Shown here: positions 1-5,878 of the stretch, in pieces
Numbering within the stretch: the stretch's first letter is position 1
Layout: each line of letters opens with the position of its first letter
Origin: JBKHYJ01 sp046565505
GTDB taxonomy: Bacteria > Acidobacteriota > Blastocatellia > UBA7656
Assembly: GCA_046565505.1 (NCBI GenBank)
Contig: JBKHYJ010000064.1
Coordinates: 1-10,612 of the forward strand
Reading direction: 5' to 3'
DNA: 10,612 nt
Translations under genes and position numbers: made by a program
Notes under the pieces: model-generated
What the model saw: the letters and a program-made list of their open reading frames with translations, nothing else
What the model was told of the DNA's origin: nothing
Database searches by the model: none

Positions 1-111
1 GGGGCGCGAACTCGTCGCAGGCTTGAGAGGGCAATCAAGCAAGTTCTTCATACGATTACAAAGTCCGATGCTTTAGCTTGGTTTGCTCATTGCGGTTACA
101 GGCTAAACTGA
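1..111 (+). pseudogene. IS630-type transposase, 3' end only (runs off window edge)
   Basis: Frame 1 is open from base 1 to a TGA at 109-111 and encodes 36 residues. They begin ARTRRRLERAIKQ, continue with an ITKSDA stretch and end AWFAHCGYRLN. Many IS630-family transposases end this way, with an (K)ARTRR..LE.AI segment followed by a DA..WFAHCGY terminus, so I read this as the extreme C-terminus of such a transposase. The catalytic DDE residues would lie upstream, outside the window, so activity cannot be judged. The minus-strand gene at 96-692 uses bases of this tail as its last codons, which suggests the element landed in or against that gene. The match is short but specific. Confidence 0.6.
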
Positions 112-692
112 TTTGAAAACTGCTCTAGACCGTATAGATAGCAAGTTACATCCATTCGCCTGTTGGTCACTCCACCGGCCGCCCGAAAAAAGCTGATGTC
201 TTTGGTGCGTGGGTCACACGCTAGGATGCGACTGAGGGCCTCATAATAGAGGCTCCGTTCATAGATGCTGCGGTAACTCGTCGGGTTACCCTCTACTGTT
301 GCTATTATCGCTTTCTGCTCCTCGTAGACATTACGCCCGTAGGTCTGGGGTGATTTCGGTAAAGAGTTGGAACTACCGCTCTGTCCGATTAAGTGTAGGT
401 ATGCCGTGTTCTGAACCGGGGATTGTCGGCAGGGCAACGCATTCGGCCCGCTCGACGGAGGGTTATGGCGATGCGGGTCCCTCAGGATCTGCACGCCCTG
501 CATGCACTCTTCGTAGCATTTCTCCGCCTCCTTGATGGACTCTTGTATTTTCTCCTTGTTCTTTTCGATGGCGTAATCAAAGTTTTGGAGTGTGGGCTGG
601 GTCCCGTATCCGTTCCGAAGCTCCCACGGAAGCGCCATCCCCGACCTCGACAGCTCGGCGCGCGCCCGTGAGTACGGCAGCCAGAATAACAA
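96..692 (-). CDS. Unrecognised protein, possibly exported, truncated at its 3' end by IS630 remnant
   Basis: The ORF has 198 codons from a TTG at 692, the only start available in this frame. I do not recognise the family. Residues ~41-66 are Lys/Glu-rich with heptad-like spacing (AIEKNKEKIQESIKEAEKCY), suggesting a short coiled coil; a Pro/Ser-rich linker follows. The same frame stays open upstream to 740 and reads a very hydrophobic run (WLLHLLVLWLLPLLFWLPYS) that would be an excellent signal peptide or anchor but has no start codon. An ATG at 744 reaches that frame only if one base is dropped from the GGG at 729-731 (CCC on +). The original start was therefore probably 744, with a one-base frame break. 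The stop (96-98) lies inside the IS630 tail, so the C-terminus may be altered. Whether this is still a gene is uncertain. Confidence 0.4.
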   Translation of the reverse strand: MLFWLPYSRARAELSRSGMALPWELRNGYGTQPTLQNFDYAIEKNKEKIQESIKEAEKCYEECMQGVQILRDPHRHNPPSSGPNALPCRQSPVQNTAYLHLIGQSGSSNSLPKSPQTYGRNVYEEQKAIIATVEGNPTSYRSIYERSLYYEALSRILACDPRTKDISFFRAAGGVTNRRMDVTCYLYGLEQFSNQFSL

Positions 693-957
693 TGGTAAAA
701 GCCAAAGGACTAAAAGGTGAAGAAGCCAACCCTTTCTCGGTCATACCATATCTCTCATCAGATTGCCGGCATCCTCACAAGCTTACGCCGACAGCGCGGT
801 TGGCGTAGCACCGGGTCGGGTCGGCGGTCCCGGCTACGGATGCGAGGGAAGTTGCCCTCCAGCAATAAGCCAAGGGACAGCCCATCATCCTTGCAGTCAT
901 TCTTCTGCCTGCGGCAGCGGACCGGCGTATCTCATAAGAGTGACCGACCCAGAGGCA
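693..957. other. Intergenic stretch, no gene recognised
   Basis: Apart from the likely true 5' end of the preceding minus-strand gene (693-744), I see no recognisable coding sequence. The + strand frames here give Arg/Ser/Pro-rich translations without family resemblance and look like shadows or decayed DNA. The missing upstream part of the IS256-type remnant that begins at 958 is not recognisable here in any frame. Confidence 0.4.
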
Positions 958-1047
958 GTCCCGAAGTGGGCGCTACCGATGATGGATTGGTCATCAGCCA
1001 TGAACTGGTCCGCGATCATCTCCGAGGGGAGGATGCCGCTTGATTAA
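958..1047 (+). pseudogene. IS256-type transposase, C-terminal remnant
   Basis: The last ~29 codons before the TAA at 1045-1047 read VPKWALPMMDWSSAMNW followed by an ISEGR tail. They align with the C-terminus of the minus-strand IS256-type transposase next door (KRWAMPIRDWSGAMNQF, then FEGR), which is the conserved tail of the Mutator/IS256 family. Nothing upstream in this frame resembles the family, so only the 3' tip survives. Just downstream, in the +2 frame, RPFTQT appears, the usual FTQ peptide translated from an IS256 end repeat. The element is therefore a dead fragment on the opposite strand from its relative. Confidence 0.6.
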
Positions 1048-1054
1048 CCCACGG

Positions 1055-1116
1055 CCATTTACACAAACTGCTGCACACTATCTCGTCGGAGCCTAAACTG
1101 GATTCTGTGTAAATGG
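1055..1116. repeat. Two IS256-type element ends facing each other (inverted repeat)
   Basis: CCATTTACACA at 1055-1065 and its exact reverse complement TGTGTAAATGG at 1106-1116 are separated by 40 bases. CATTTACACA is the typical inner part of IS256-family end repeats. The left arm belongs to the + strand remnant (its repeat continues as aactgctgcacactatctc). The right arm belongs to the minus-strand element (its repeat continues outward to about 1089). The elements are therefore tail-to-tail and nearly abutting. The same geometry could fold as a hairpin in RNA from either strand. Confidence 0.6.
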
Positions 1117-2221
1117 ATTTCCGAGTCCAGCCATTGGAGCCCGGCCTTCAAACGGTATTGCGAACTGATTCATCGCCCCGCTCCAATCCCTTATAGGCAT
1201 TGCCCATCTCTTGTTGATGTTTCTCAACCACAGATACATCAGCTTGAACACCCCCTCATCATTCGGGAACAATGACCGGCTCCTGGTGATCTCCCTCAAT
1301 GTCATATTCAAAGACTCTATGGTGTTCGTTGTGTAAACCGCTCGCCTGATCCCCGAGGGGCGGCCAAACACCGGAACTATCCCTGACCAGTTCCCACGCC
1401 AACTCTTGGCGATCACCCGATAGACCCGCCCCCGGGCCTGTTCAAACTCGGTGAGTTGATGCCCTGCCTCTGACAGCGTCCTCTCCTGGTAGGTGCTCTT
1501 GAGGCCCGCGGCCACCTGCTTGCGGCCCCTGTGCGGAACATAGCTGAGTGAATGCCTCACCATATGCACCATACATAGCTGTACTCGCGCGCCCGGGAAG
1601 ACCACCTCGATTGCTTCAGGAAAACCTTTGAGCCCATCTTCACACCCTGTGAAGATGTCAGCCGCTCCCCGATTCTTTAACTCCGTCACTACACTCATCC
1701 AGAACTTCCCCCTCTGCTTCAGCCGCCCACATCCCTAAGACTTCTTTCAGCACTTGCAGGTTCACGCCAAAAGCCAAGTAAATAGCCTTATTAGTCACTC
1801 TGCCCTGACTGTTGACCCTCACTTGCAAAGCGCCGAGGTGGAGTGTGGGGTAGACCGAATCCAGAGCGCGATATTGCCGGGCGCGGACTTCATCAAGCAC
1901 CGCGTCCGTTACAGTGGAGATCAAGCCGGGTGAAGCCTCTACTCCATATACCTCTTCGAGATGGCCTTGAATCTCCCTCCGCGTCATCCGTCTTGAGCAG
2001 AGTGAGATAATCTTGTCGTCGAGGCCGTCGAAGCGGGTGTGGTCCTTCTTTATGGGTTGAGGCTCGGAGTCCGAGTTGCGGTCACGCGGCACGTCTATCC
2101 GCAGCTGGCCGCGCTTGCCTAGCGGTGTTCTGGGGGTTGAGCCGCTGCGGGAGTTGCCTGAGTTATCACCGGCGTTATCCTGCTTTTTGTAGCCGGGGTG
2201 GTGAGTGAGTTCGCTGCCACT
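1089..2221 (-). mobile_element. IS256-family element, left part missing
   Basis: The 3' end repeat (CATTTACACAGAATCCAG on the minus strand, ending near 1089) is present. The opposite end, upstream of the transposase, is absent: the sequence passes directly from transposase homology into the last codon of the esterase gene at 2222. I see no target duplication. A deletion that removed the element's 5' end together with the downstream flank of the esterase would explain this. Confidence 0.6.
1093..2221 (-). pseudogene. IS256-type transposase, 5'-truncated, frameshifted, catalytic Asp lost
   Basis: Two overlapping frames together give an almost complete IS256/Mutator-type DDE transposase. Homology begins at ~2218 with SGSELTHHPGY (family: E(M/L)T.HLGYE), before the annotatable GTG at 2092 (VPRDRNSDSEPQ), and runs to FTQNPV at 1093. 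A frame change falls at the run of five C on + (1708-1712): frame one ends WAAEAEGE and frame two resumes KFW-MSVVTELKNRGA. Roughly the first 40-50 residues of the family are missing at the junction with the esterase gene. Of the DDE triad, the first Asp, expected in YP.L.LDA, is Gly here (codon GGC, 1832-1834). The second Asp (GCEDGLKGF) and the Glu (NTIESLN) remain. The element must be inactive in cis; a mobile relative elsewhere could still recognise its end repeat. Confidence 0.85.
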
Positions 2222-3082
2222 TTATTTTGGGGATTTGCCGGTCCGATTGGTCAACCCCTGCGCTTCGAGCCAGTAGTAGAATTCGTCAATCCAATGGTCG
2301 CTGCTGGTGCCTTGCTTTTTTATGCCGAAACCGTGACCGCCCGAACTGAAAATGTGAACTTCCGGTTTGTTGCCAGCAGCTTTTAACGCATCATAAAATC
2401 TATTAATTGCAGGGCTCGCTAAATCGTCATCCTGCGCCCACGCCATAAATATCGGCGGAAGTTTTGCCGGAATTGCGGGCATTACGCCAAACGGAGCGCC
2501 GTAAATTGGAGCGGCAAAGTTGGGACGCGCGGCTGCAGCCGGCTGCAGCAAGGCCCCGCTTGCGACCATTCCACCGGCGGAAAAACCCATAAAGCCAACT
2601 CTGTCAGGAGAAATTCCCCATTCCGCGGCATGTTGCCGAACAACTTTGACCGCTTGAATCCCGTCGGCGATGCCGTATTTACAGGCTTCATCCATGTTAA
2701 TATTCTTCGGAGCGCCTTCTTCGCGCTTTTCCATAATCCGGTATTTGAGAACGAAAGCAGCGATACCCTTGCTTTGCAGCCAGCGCGCCGCGTCCCCCTC
2801 CTGACTAATAGCCAGCGCCACACAATATCCGCCCGGAGCAATAATGACCCCTGTCCCCGTGGCCTTGCTTTTTTCCGGCAGATAAGCCGTCAATGTCGGA
2901 GTAACAACGTTCAGGACTACGGTTCCCACGGGAGTGTTTTCGATAACTTTTTCCTTCTGTGTCCAATTCTCCGTGCCCGGCGGCTTGCCCGACCAAATGT
3001 TCACGGTCTGCGATTGGGCTGAACAAGCCATCAGAAATGTCAGAGCTATGAAGCCTGCAAAATACAACGTCGTCTGTTTCAT
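2222..3082 (-). CDS. Secreted lipoprotein alpha/beta hydrolase (esterase, acetyl-xylan esterase-like)
   Basis: A 286-residue serine hydrolase, predicted to sit as a lipoprotein in the envelope and hydrolyse ester bonds; the substrate is unknown. I choose the ATG at 3082: it has AGGAG five bases upstream and starts a lipoprotein signal with lipobox LMAC (Cys20). The longer frame back to 3235 would translate attC DNA. The fold is shown by APGGY (83-86, oxyanion region), the nucleophile elbow GFSAGG with Ser168, an acid cluster AQDDD (Asp218-220), and His250 in GGHGFG. Length and motif order match alpha/beta hydrolases annotated as xylan esterases, which share the segment GI.AFVLKYR. The gene follows an attC-like site (3160-3248) and so appears to be a cassette gene. 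Its TAA (2222-2224) abuts, and is in frame with, the transposase remnant, and no attC remains downstream. Confidence 0.85.
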   Translation of the reverse strand: MKQTTLYFAGFIALTFLMACSAQSQTVNIWSGKPPGTENWTQKEKVIENTPVGTVVLNVVTPTLTAYLPEKSKATGTGVIIAPGGYCVALAISQEGDAARWLQSKGIAAFVLKYRIMEKREEGAPKNINMDEACKYGIADGIQAVKVVRQHAAEWGISPDRVGFMGFSAGGMVASGALLQPAAAARPNFAAPIYGAPFGVMPAIPAKLPPIFMAWAQDDDLASPAINRFYDALKAAGNKPEVHIFSSGGHGFGIKKQGTSSDHWIDEFYYWLEAQGLTNRTGKSPK

Positions 3083-3159
3083 ATTTGCTCCTAACCTGAT
3101 TTCCCCATCTTTCTCAAAGTATGCAATGTAGGACATGTCGAAGTGAAGATAATTGTAGC

Positions 3160-3248
3160 GCCTGACGCTTCGCATCAGTGGGAACGTGTGTAGCATTGGT
3201 TTCATTCGAGCGGTTGTTGGCGGCCTCCGCTGCACGCGATTGTTAGAT
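3160..3248 (-). other. attC-like recombination site B (after Uma2 cassette)
   Basis: Read on the minus strand, R'' is ATCTAAC (3248-3242) and R' is GTCAGGC (3166-3160). The latter is one base off the GTTRRRY consensus. Between them, CGCGTGCAGCG after R'' pairs imperfectly with CACTGATGCG before R', as L boxes do in attC. At 89 nt the length is usual for attC. R'' extended (GGCATCTAAC) is exactly complementary to the first bases of the Uma2 cassette (GTTAGATGCC at 3893-3884). Confidence 0.65.
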
Positions 3249-3255
3249 GCCGTCG

Positions 3256-3816
3256 TTAGCCGAGAATCTCTTCTACGGTTATTATAAGGCTTGGTAATTC
3301 TTCCGGTGATATAGCTTCACCTCGATTTACGAGTCGTACTTTCTGATATACTCCGTTAGCTGGTCGTGAATATGCTTCGATTCTATCTTCTCGTATGTTC
3401 GCCAGCCAGGCTTCAGCAATCCCTGCTTTTGCATATAACGGCACCTTTACATCCCTGTCGTACTCAACTGATGTGTCAGCCACCTCGATTATCAACAGCA
3501 CGTCTTCGACAGCCGGTGCCCCCTGGGCATAAAAATCATCACGAGGTTTGAGCAGCGCTATATCCGGTTCCGGTTCTGAGTGTTCGTCTAGTCGTACCGG
3601 GTCTTGGACGCTGACGATTGCATAGTCACTTACTCTGCGGTTGAGAGTTGAGTTAAGGCGTTTTACACACGCAGCATGATATCTTCCGATAGGACTCATT
3701 TTAATAATCTCGCCCTCAATTAGCTCTACTCGATCTGCTTCTGACAGAATGCCAGCTTCCGACATTCGGTGATATTCATCAACGGTAAAAAACCACTTTT
3801 CAACTTGGACTGACAT
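3256..3816 (-). CDS. Uma2 family protein (PD-(D/E)xK nuclease fold)
   Basis: A 186-residue protein of the Uma2 / DUF820 family, predicted restriction-endonuclease-like proteins of unknown physiological role, often found in multiple copies in accessory DNA. The ATG at 3816 is preferred over the upstream 3864 because it has GAGGG just upstream and begins with the family's usual N-terminus (W.FTVDEYHRMSEAGIL). Family marks seen: DRVELIEGEIIKMSPIG (44-60 region), PEPDIALL with its Asp, LIIEVADTSVEYDRDVKV (Glu, Asp and Lys of the core), YAKAGIAEAWL and the C-terminal half. The core acidic and Lys residues are present and the frame is intact. It sits alone between attC sites A and B, filling a 727-bp cassette in the normal gene-then-attC order. 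No promoter is obvious, so expression may depend on upstream transcription. Confidence 0.88.
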   Translation of the reverse strand: MSVQVEKWFFTVDEYHRMSEAGILSEADRVELIEGEIIKMSPIGRYHAACVKRLNSTLNRRVSDYAIVSVQDPVRLDEHSEPEPDIALLKPRDDFYAQGAPAVEDVLLIIEVADTSVEYDRDVKVPLYAKAGIAEAWLANIREDRIEAYSRPANGVYQKVRLVNRGEAISPEELPSLIITVEEILG

Positions 3817-3886
3817 AATCCCTCGCACTCTCACAATATCTCTGGCTGGCCAGAATAATATCACAGCAGGTCACCGCAGTGCTGGC

Positions 3887-3988
3887 ATCTAACGACCACA
3901 TCAGCGGGCGCGTTGCTGTAGACCAATCCTGCTGGTGAAAGTCATTTGAGACCAGCATACCGCGCTACGCCGCATGTGATTGTTATGC
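3887..3988 (-). other. attC-like recombination site A (before Uma2 cassette)
   Basis: On the minus strand R'' is GCATAAC (3988-3982) and R' is GTTAGAT (3893-3887), both close to the RYYYAAC/GTTRRRY consensus. ATCACATGCGGCG after R'' pairs with CGCCCGCTGATGTGGT before R', with bulged bases as in attC L boxes. The centre holds a perfect 7-bp stem, TGCTGGT/ACCAGCA (3951-3957 with 3930-3936 on +), suitable as the variable terminal hairpin. Total length is 102 nt. This is the best-formed site of the four. Confidence 0.72.
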
Positions 3989-4077
3989 GCGATGATTAGC
4001 ATAAGCCGCGCCGTGGCTGTGCCACCGCCGAAGCTAGCCTGCTCATTGTATCGCCGCTTTCCGGCCGGGTCTATCTG

Positions 4078-4179
4078 CTAGAGCAGTGCCGGCGAGGCCT
4101 GGCGCCGCGAGGTCAACTGCATCGCCCCTAGCTTCGCCGCATCGCGCTCCCTTCTAAGAACCGCCTTCAAGATGCGCAT
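4078..4179 (-). CDS. Possible 33-residue basic peptide in the small cassette
   Basis: ATG at 4179 to TAG at 4078 gives 33 codons, starting MRILKAVLRRERDAAKL and rich in Arg, Lys, Ala and Leu. It begins three bases after the inferred insertion point of the 289-bp cassette (4181-3893), so the ATG overlaps the R' box of attC D and there is no room for its own ribosome site within the cassette. I recognise no family. It may be noncoding, with the cassette carrying an RNA or nothing; many integron cassettes are ORF-less. The cassette boundary on this side is the weakest in the array because R' reads GGCATGC rather than GTTATGC. Confidence 0.22.
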   Translation of the reverse strand: MRILKAVLRRERDAAKLGAMQLTSRRQASPALL

Positions 4180-4277
4180 GCCAGTTGCTCGTCGTGCGGT
4201 TAGCTGTCCGGCATGTTTCATTTCCGATGGTGCGTACACAGTAGGTAGAACAACCCTGCTGCAACCGATTGTTCGGC
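4176..4277 (-). other. attC-like recombination site D (after cupin cassette)
   Basis: On the minus strand R'' is GCCGAAC (4277-4271), followed by AATCGGTTGCAGCAGG as in site B. R' is GGCATGC (4182-4176), which departs from GTTRRRY at two positions but matches GTTATGC otherwise, as predicted from the next cassette's R'' (GCATAAC). GTTGC after R'' pairs with GCAAC before R'. Length is 102 nt. R'' extended (GCGCCGAAC) is the exact complement of the cupin cassette's first bases (GTTCGGCGC, 5049-5041). The R' half looks eroded. Confidence 0.55.
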
Positions 4278-4291
4278 GCGGCCGTAGACGC

Positions 4292-4989
4292 TTATGGTCC
4301 GACTGCCTTCAACTCCTGACCGGGAGCCCAGAATTGCTCCCCGCTCCGCCTTCGGACCCAATACTGAGTCAGGTGATTGACCGGCGAGCACCGGCCGCCG
4401 ATGACCGTGCCTTCACCCACATCCCCGCGTACTCGCCTCCCAACCTCCCACGCGAAGCACTCAGGCGGGGCCGACCGCGTCGGCGTGCCTGGCTTGAGCA
4501 AGTATGTCAGCAGAAAGGTCCCCTTATCGGTTAGCTCATAGGCCGGATCGATGAGCTTGCTAGAAAACGACCCGATCCCGTGCACTTGTATGGTCGTCTC
4601 CGTCTTTGGCCAGGCGAAGTGCGCCGTGTTCTTCGGCGCAAAGCCGAAGGCCCGACTTCGAGTTGCTCCAATGCCGAGCGGGAGAAACGTGGCCCCATCC
4701 CGAGCGCCCAAACGCCTTGCACGACGACGATGTTTTCGTCAACCAGATGGGTATGCGGCAAAATTATGTAGCCGGCGTCGGCGTGAATGCGGATCACGAA
4801 GGGCTCGCCCGGCTTGTCCGGGTCGCCCCGGACCCTCTCGGCCCACTGCCCTGGCCGAGGCTTGTGCAGTGGCACGACGCCGGGAGGTGCCGAATCCTGT
4901 GCCTTGCTCAAAGTAGGCATGAAAATGAGCAGCGGCATCAGAATCACGATTAGGTATGAGAATATCGAAACGGCCTTCGTTTGTCTCAA
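4292..4989 (-). pseudogene. Exported cupin-domain protein, one-base frameshift in motif 2
   Basis: Two frames join into a ~232-residue secreted cupin. The start is TTG at 4989, with a strong AGGAGG six bases upstream. Residues 1-30 are a signal peptide (hydrophobic core ILMPLLIF, cleavage probably after SKA). Motif 1 fits the cupin formula exactly: Gly73, His79, His81, Glu85, Gly92 (PHTHLVDENIVVVQG), giving three likely metal ligands. Motif 2 continues in another frame as G-AFGFAPKNTAHFAW with the fourth ligand His124. The break is in GGGCC (4649-4653) and one added base restores the frame. The tail (from FSSKLIDPAYELTDKG) is intact to TAA at 4292. It fills a cassette between attC C and D. 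Function (periplasmic metal-dependent enzyme or sensor) is unknown; the frameshift makes it either a recent pseudogene or a sequencing error. Confidence 0.72.
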
Positions 4990-5042
4990 CTCAGGCCTCC
5001 TTTTCGCTGATCTAAGCCGCGCTCCCTGAGCGCGTATATAGC

Positions 5043-5136
5043 GCCGAACGCCCGCGTTCACCGGGCCGCCGAACGGGCACAACGAGTAGCCAAGTGAAAT
5101 GCGCTTCGACGGCTCCGGGGCAACACCTTGTTGGGC
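5043..5136 (-). other. attC-like recombination site C (after toxin-antitoxin cassette)
   Basis: On the minus strand R'' is GCCCAAC (5136-5130) and R' is GTTCGGC (5049-5043). GTTGCCCCGG after R'' pairs with CCGGTGAAC before R'. Length is 94 nt. The site begins 25 bases after the VapC stop, the usual distance for a cassette gene. The cassette start expected upstream of Phd (GTTGGGC) is not found intact; GCCGGGC near 5827-5833 is the closest candidate. Confidence 0.6.
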
Positions 5137-5161
5137 GGCGTCTGGTCGGCGACAAGTATTT

Positions 5162-5547
5162 TTACCACAAGCGTGATATTGGATAGGCGTCGAACGCCGA
5201 ATCAATACCCACAATCTGCATCTTCTCGACCATAGCCTGCGCTATCAATAGCCTATCAAACGGGTCTCTGTGGTGGAATGGCAGATTTATTAGCGCGGAA
5301 GCATGGGCCACTTCGACGGGCAGCACTTCAAGCCCATTCGCGTTGAGTTGGTCGGTATCAAAGTAGAAAACGGAGCCGATAGAGATAGCTTACCAGCACT
5401 TACTTTGATAGCCATCTCCCACACGCTCGCAGCACTCACATGCTTCTCGTTTGCTAAGTCCTCTATTGCTGCGCGGGCTTTGACGCTGAGATTGGGGCTG
5501 CCCATTATGAACCAAAGGAAAGCGTGCGTATCTAATAGGAGTTTCAT
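5162..5547 (-). pseudogene. vapC: VapC-type PIN-domain toxin, frameshifted
   Basis: A 128-residue PIN-domain ribonuclease toxin once two frames are joined. Frame one (from ATG 5547) carries MKLLLDTHAFLWF with Asp6 and VWEMAIK with Glu44. After a one-base loss near 5349-5352 the second frame gives NGLEVLPVEVAHA, HHRDPFDRLLIAQA (Asp95, Asp98) and IVGIDSAF (Asp116), ending at TAA 5162. All acidic residues of the PIN active site are present but split by the break, so as written no active toxin is made. Its ATG overlaps the antitoxin stop as ATGA, the standard coupling of this module. The partner is upstream and attC C directly follows. If the break is real, the antitoxin would be free of its partner; if not, this is a complete toxin. 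Confidence 0.82.
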
Positions 5548-5772
5548 TCCATGTATTCTTTAAAGTCTTCGAGCGGCTCATCAAAATCATCTGACATGGT
5601 TATCAATCCTTTGGCACTACCGAACTGAGGGCGCGGCTTGGCCGTAGCGATAGGTACGAGCTTTACGAGGTGTCGAGGGTCCTTCGCAATGATGACCTCT
5701 TCCCCCCCCGACGGCAGCGTCTATGAGATCAGGTAACTGGGTTTTTGCTTCTTCCAGACTGACTTGGTGCAT
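5544..5772 (-). pseudogene. Phd/YefM-type antitoxin, one-base insertion in a poly-C tract
   Basis: A 75-residue antitoxin when the run of eight C on + (5702-5709) is read as seven. ATG 5772 (GAGAGGTG upstream) gives MHQVSLEEAKTQLPDLIDAA, the Phd N-terminal DNA-binding pattern. The expected VGGEEVIIAKDP follows only in the shifted frame, then PRPQFGSAKG and an acidic toxin-binding tail (DDFDEPLEDFKEYME), with TGA at 5546-5544. As written the frame reads through to 5617 with unrelated residues. A G8 tract is a typical place for slippage and for sequencing error, so this may be an artefact or a phase-variable switch. It pairs with the VapC-type gene that overlaps it by four bases; Phd proteins normally repress their own operon. 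Confidence 0.8.
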
Positions 5773-5781
5773 ATTCTTCAC

Positions 5782-5824
5782 CTCTCGATTGAGAGCATAG
5801 CACATTCAGATTGGCGGAGGGCAA
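5782..5824 (-). promoter_or_regulatory. Possible promoter and operator of the toxin-antitoxin pair
   Basis: On the minus strand TTGCCC (5824-5819) and TATGCT (5799-5794), 19 bases apart, with a TG two bases before the TATGCT-adjacent C, form a weak sigma70-like promoter. The inverted repeat CTCTC-GATT-GAGAG (5782-5795) overlaps the start region just before the antitoxin's ribosome site, where an autoregulating Phd would bind. Both are pattern matches only. Confidence 0.25.
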
Positions 5825-5840
5825 GACGCCCGGCCTTGCC
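5820..5840 (-). terminator. Hairpin after the SCO-fusion gene, possible terminator
   Basis: GGCAAG (5820-5825) and CTTGCC (5835-5840) form a 6-bp stem with a GC-rich 9-base loop, 38 bases past the stop of the SCO-fusion gene. No T tract follows on the minus strand, so it is not a classical intrinsic terminator. The loop contains GCCGGGC, a possible worn R' box marking the first cassette boundary. Confidence 0.2.
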
Positions 5841-5878
5841 ACTGTCCACGACCCCCACAATGGCAGAAACGGTGCGGA

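Larger units (their letters stand above)
3166..5800 (-). mobile_element. Integron cassette array without integrase (CALIN-like)
   Basis: Four attC-like sites, all in the same orientation, delimit cassettes in minus-strand order: toxin-antitoxin (to 5049), cupin (5048-4182), small cassette (4181-3893) and Uma2 (3892-3166); the esterase follows. Three sites share AACAATC after the R'' core. For the cupin and Uma2 cassettes, the start bases after the insertion point are perfectly complementary to the cassette's own R'' (GTTCGGCGC/GCGCCGAAC and GTTAGATGCC/GGCATCTAAC). This is expected when one attC on the circular cassette supplied both ends, and is hard to get by chance twice. No IntI-type tyrosine recombinase or attI is in the window. 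The upstream limit (~5800) is a guess from the TA promoter region. Confidence 0.65.

Noticed and set aside
3083..3235. Longer start of the esterase (51 extra codons)
   Set aside because: These codons lie in attC B and the cassette leader; the ATG at 3082 has a clear ribosome site and lipoprotein signal.
4531..4953. Several + strand frames opposite the cupin gene
   Set aside because: Shadows of the cupin coding strand; Arg/Pro-rich and without ribosome sites or family marks.
4990..5214. Longer start of the cupin frame back to 5214
   Set aside because: It would translate attC C and the 3' flank of VapC, while TTG 4989 has AGGAGG and starts a signal peptide.
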